Assembly: GCF_001949145.1 (NCBI RefSeq)
Contig: NW_019091397.1
Span: 595,723-607,030 of the forward strand
Direction: 5' to 3'
Length of the DNA stretch: 11,308 nt
Source: Acanthaster planci
Taxonomy: Eukaryota; Echinodermata; Asteroidea; Valvatida; Acanthasteridae
In this document: in pieces, positions 1 to 11,308 of the stretch
Numbering within the stretch: the first letter of the stretch is position 1
Layout: the number at the start of each line of letters is the position of its first letter
Translations under genes and position numbers: made by a program
Notes under the pieces: model-generated
What the model was told of the DNA's origin: nothing
The model's database searches: none
The model's input: the letters and a program-made list of their open reading frames with translations, nothing else

Positions 1-222
1 TGGAGCACGGTCTTTTGTTACAGGGCCCAATTTCCTTAGTCCGAGTTTGGAGACCCCAGCCACGTATAAAGCATACATCTCCGATTCCAGAGTTCCCGGC
101 AGGAAGTGGTTAAGGTCATGCCAGTAACTAGTTCGAGGCATTAAATCACCTTGCCAGCAACCGCAAGTGAACACTACTGACCCACTTAGTGACAAGAGCC
201 TCCAATGTTCCGCGGTGATAAA
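1..222 (-). other. Unassigned open frame running off the window edge
   Basis: On the minus strand, 74 codons are open from just after a TAA (plus-strand bases 223-225) to the window edge. It includes HWRLLSLSGSVVF, PRTSYWHDLNHFLPGTLESE and MYALYVAGVSKLGLRK. I do not recognise the protein. There is no credible start within it; it could be a mobile-element fragment, part of a neighbouring gene, or chance in a GC-richer patch. Confidence 0.15.
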
Positions 223-662
223 TTATTTGAAGCTGCAATTTATTTTGCCTCAAATTGATTATCGCATAGATAAGAAAACCATTAAATACAGTGTGTATCA
301 AGCTGTTACTTATTTTCCTTCATATGGTAAGTCAAGATAAATTATATGTGTCAGGTCACATGGGAGGTTTCTTGATTTTGTGTTATTTGGCATGGAATGA
401 CCCTAATAGGTTTTAATCTCAGTATTGGTCTTGGGACCTAAGGGCCCCATTTAGATGTCTGTCTGCAGACTTGATCCAACTCTCAACTTTCAGTTACAAC
501 CACTTTTAAATTAAAAAATTGTGGCATAATCTGTTGCGATATTTTACCTTTTAGTGCCTCAGACATGTCAGAACAAAGTGAAGCATAGCAGCAAAAATAA
601 TGTACAAAGGTTGAAATCATATCTGAAGTGTTTGAAATCACAAATTGTTGTTGTCTTTTCAG
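1..662. other. Intron upstream of exon A (5' part outside window)
   Basis: No exon resembling the PAP N-terminus (the TSPISLAAP or EEELQRR-type blocks) could be read here. The last bases form a good acceptor (TTGTTGTTGTCTTTTCAG). Positions 1-222 are visibly richer in G+C than the rest and have an unterminated minus-strand open frame. A consensus-like donor word (ATGGTAAGT) occurs near 324, but the sequence before it does not read as PAP. Confidence 0.6.
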
Positions 663-10778
<10,116 letters not shown>

Positions 10779-11308
10779 GTGAGTTATTGTACTGTCAGTG
10801 TCAAGTATTCTCCAAGTATGTGATTTGGATTAGCAGTTATGTTTATACAATATCATAATAGTAAAGTGCGGTTTATGTTTTATGTGAAGTTGATGCCAAT
10901 TTTGAATCTCAGTTCTAGATAATCTGTGTTCATTTCAGAAAGTCAGACATATGTCAATTGATGTAGAGTCATTCCATGAGCTGAAATTTCAAACTCACTT
11001 TTGTGTCATTTTGCCCCCAAGTTTTGACACATTATTGACTGTGTTTTTCATGACTAGTAATACTTTTGCAATAACTTAGGCAGGCAGACAAGGAAATATT
11101 CAGGTATTATGCATCATGCAGTCGGTTGTGGATGTAACATGGGAACCACACAGAGTTTCAGCAAAGATAAATGAAGATTAATTTGTTATGTTTTAAATAT
11201 CGGCAACTATCCCAACAAAAATAAAACAAAGGAGGGAATATACTAGGGGTGTGCATTTGCGGGTATTTTTAGAACCGGGTACCCGTTTTTTTTTAACATC
11301 GGGTACCC
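10779..11308 (+). other. Intron J, 5' part (runs off the window)
   Basis: It begins with a strong donor (TG|GTGAGT). No further PAP exon is recognisable. The last 65 bases look like the start of a hAT-type transposon. Confidence 0.75.
11244..11308. mobile_element. Possible hAT-family transposon terminus
   Basis: A TAGGGGTGTGCA start followed by GGGTAT/GGGTACCC-rich sequence is the style of many hAT transposon ends (often C/TAGGGGTGT...). CGGGTACCC occurs at 11276-11284 and 11300-11308, around a T-rich spacer. If correct, an 8-bp target duplication would begin with GAATATAC (11236-11243). The other end lies outside the window. Confidence 0.4.

Noticed and set aside
315-335. Consensus-like splice donor ATGGTAAGT
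   Set aside because: The preceding sequence does not read as any PAP block, and no fitting acceptor or exon was found.

Overview
The window is animal nuclear DNA. It is AT-rich and intron-dominated, and it carries one confidently recognisable gene: a canonical nuclear poly(A) polymerase (PAPOLA/PAPOLG family) on the + strand, broken at both ends by the window. Ten coding exons (990 nt, about 330 codons) are separated by nine GT-AG introns. Splicing them in order gives an uninterrupted frame that matches vertebrate PAPOLA, as I know that family, with only one inserted residue. The segment corresponds to roughly residues 62-390 of the human protein: most of the nucleotidyltransferase domain with all three catalytic aspartates, the whole central domain, and the first strand of the C-terminal RNA-binding domain. 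The first N-terminal exons and the rest of the RNA-binding and Ser/Thr-rich regulatory tail lie outside the window.

Organism: the frequent palindromic TACATG/GTACAT tracts, the TAGGCCTA words, the small conserved exons and the 0.15-2.1 kb introns suggest a marine invertebrate, perhaps a deuterostome such as an echinoderm, hemichordate or cephalochordate. This is an impression from sequence style and not a measurement.

Layout: 1-662 is upstream intron, and its first ~220 bases are more GC-rich and open on the minus strand. Exons lie at 663-811, 2636-2745, 3873-3926, 5148-5259, 5997-6086, 8225-8363, 8717-8792, 9327-9447, 9607-9691 and 10725-10778. The last ~530 bases are intron, and from about 11244 they appear to enter the end of a hAT-like transposon.

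Non-coding structure: there are many TACATG palindromes; five dispersed copies of an imperfect palindrome in the third intron (4164-4833); a possible alternative terminal exon with in-frame stop and AATAAA in the fourth intron (5730-5926); diverged repeats in the long fifth intron (6213-6946); and a small GC-richer patch with a ZNF143/Staf-like word (7640-7800). No second gene, RNA gene or prokaryotic-type system was found.
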